A DNA stretch of 6,272 nucleotides from the NCBI GenBank assembly GCA_900548705.1, contig URLF01000119.1, forward strand, positions 1 to 6,272, in the 5' to 3' direction. The translations under genes were made by a program, and so were the position numbers. Below, one piece after another: positions 6,033 through 6,272 of this stretch. The notes below the pieces were generated by a model. That model had not been told where the DNA came from. It did not search any database and was given only the letters and a program-made list of their open reading frames with translations. Every line of letters begins with the position of its first letter. The first letter of the stretch is position 1. The DNA is from an uncultured Porphyromonadaceae bacterium. Lineage in GTDB: Bacteria; Bacteroidota; Bacteroidia; Bacteroidales; Muribaculaceae.

Positions 6033-6199
6033 GGCTTTTATTGTTCTTGGTTGGACGATTCAGGTTGTTGCAGGCCGCGCTTTATAAATACGCAAAAGCT
6101 ATTCGGCCTACAATCATGTAACATCGTCGGTGCATGATTTATTGTTCCGGGTATGAAAAAATTGTCTTCGTGCGTTCGAAGGGTTAAGGCCTGCCGCAA

Positions 6200-6262
6200 A
6201 AAATATGTCTGACCTATTTCAAAATATGTCTGACATATTTTAAAATATCTCAGAGATAATTT
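6200..6262. repeat. Three contiguous 21-bp palindromic repeats, operator-like
   Basis: The three units are 6200-6220, 6221-6241 and 6242-6262, with no spacer. The middle unit is a perfect palindrome: half-site AAAATATGTC, central T, and GACATATTTT. Unit 1 differs from it at two positions (15 and 21), unit 3 at four (8, 11, 14, 18). In unit 3 the changes at positions 8 and 14 are symmetric (G to C and C to G), so the inner palindrome ATCTC-A-GAGAT is kept. A 21-bp period is two helical turns and puts all three sites on one face of the DNA. The array lies about 170 bp upstream of the lipoprotein start and ends 10 bp before the window edge, so it may instead serve a gene beyond the window. The binding protein is unknown. 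The rest of 6033-6199 holds no gene or clear promoter that I can support. Confidence 0.7.
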
Positions 6263-6272
6263 TTCTTTGCTC

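Noticed and set aside
6093..6101. TAGCTTTTG on the - strand as a -7 box for the lipoprotein gene
   Set aside because: The spacing inside the box is one base off the TAnnTTTG consensus, and no TTTG lies 19-21 nt upstream.
6166..6181. CTTCG/CGAAG hairpin followed by a T-run on the - strand as a terminator
   Set aside because: The stem has only 5 bp with a 6-nt loop and the T-run begins several bases later, too weak to call.
6200..6262. The 21-bp repeats as a CRISPR array
   Set aside because: The units abut with no spacers and are palindromic throughout, unlike repeat-spacer arrays.

Overview
The window reads as chromosomal DNA of a member of the Bacteroidales. The reasons are a promoter of the Bacteroidetes type (TTTG, 19 nt, TAccTTTG) before the tRNA gene, gene starts without Shine-Dalgarno sequences, and a BioG-BioC fusion in a biotin cluster. 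The base composition and protein style would fit a Muribaculaceae-like gut bacterium, but that family-level placement is an inference.

Positions 1-4325 (+ strand) hold four genes of a biotin operon: the 3' two thirds of bioA, then bioF, a bioG-bioC fusion, and bioD. The fused protein supplies both the entry step (methylation of the malonyl thioester, BioC) and the exit step (cleavage of the pimeloyl-ACP methyl ester, BioG) of pimelate synthesis. BioF then makes KAPA (7-keto-8-aminopelargonate), BioA makes DAPA (7,8-diaminopelargonate) and BioD makes dethiobiotin. Biotin synthase (BioB) is not in the window and is expected elsewhere, most likely upstream of bioA. The gaps are 81, 69 and 11 bp, which fits one transcript. 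No operon promoter or biotin operator is visible because the 5' end is cut off.

Positions 4326-4706 hold a short intergenic region, a well-formed promoter, a tRNA-Ser(GGA) gene with a long variable arm and one unusual acceptor-stem mismatch, and a strong rho-independent terminator that can also serve the opposing gene.

Positions 4728-6032 (- strand) encode a predicted lipoprotein of 434 residues, built mainly of two tandem copies of a leucine-rich-repeat module. It looks like an accessory, cell-envelope protein unrelated to biotin. Its 5' region (6033-6272) carries no other gene. Its far end has three contiguous 21-bp palindromic repeats in exact register, which look like an operator array and are the least explained signal in the window. 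No CRISPR array, insertion sequence or transposase was seen.
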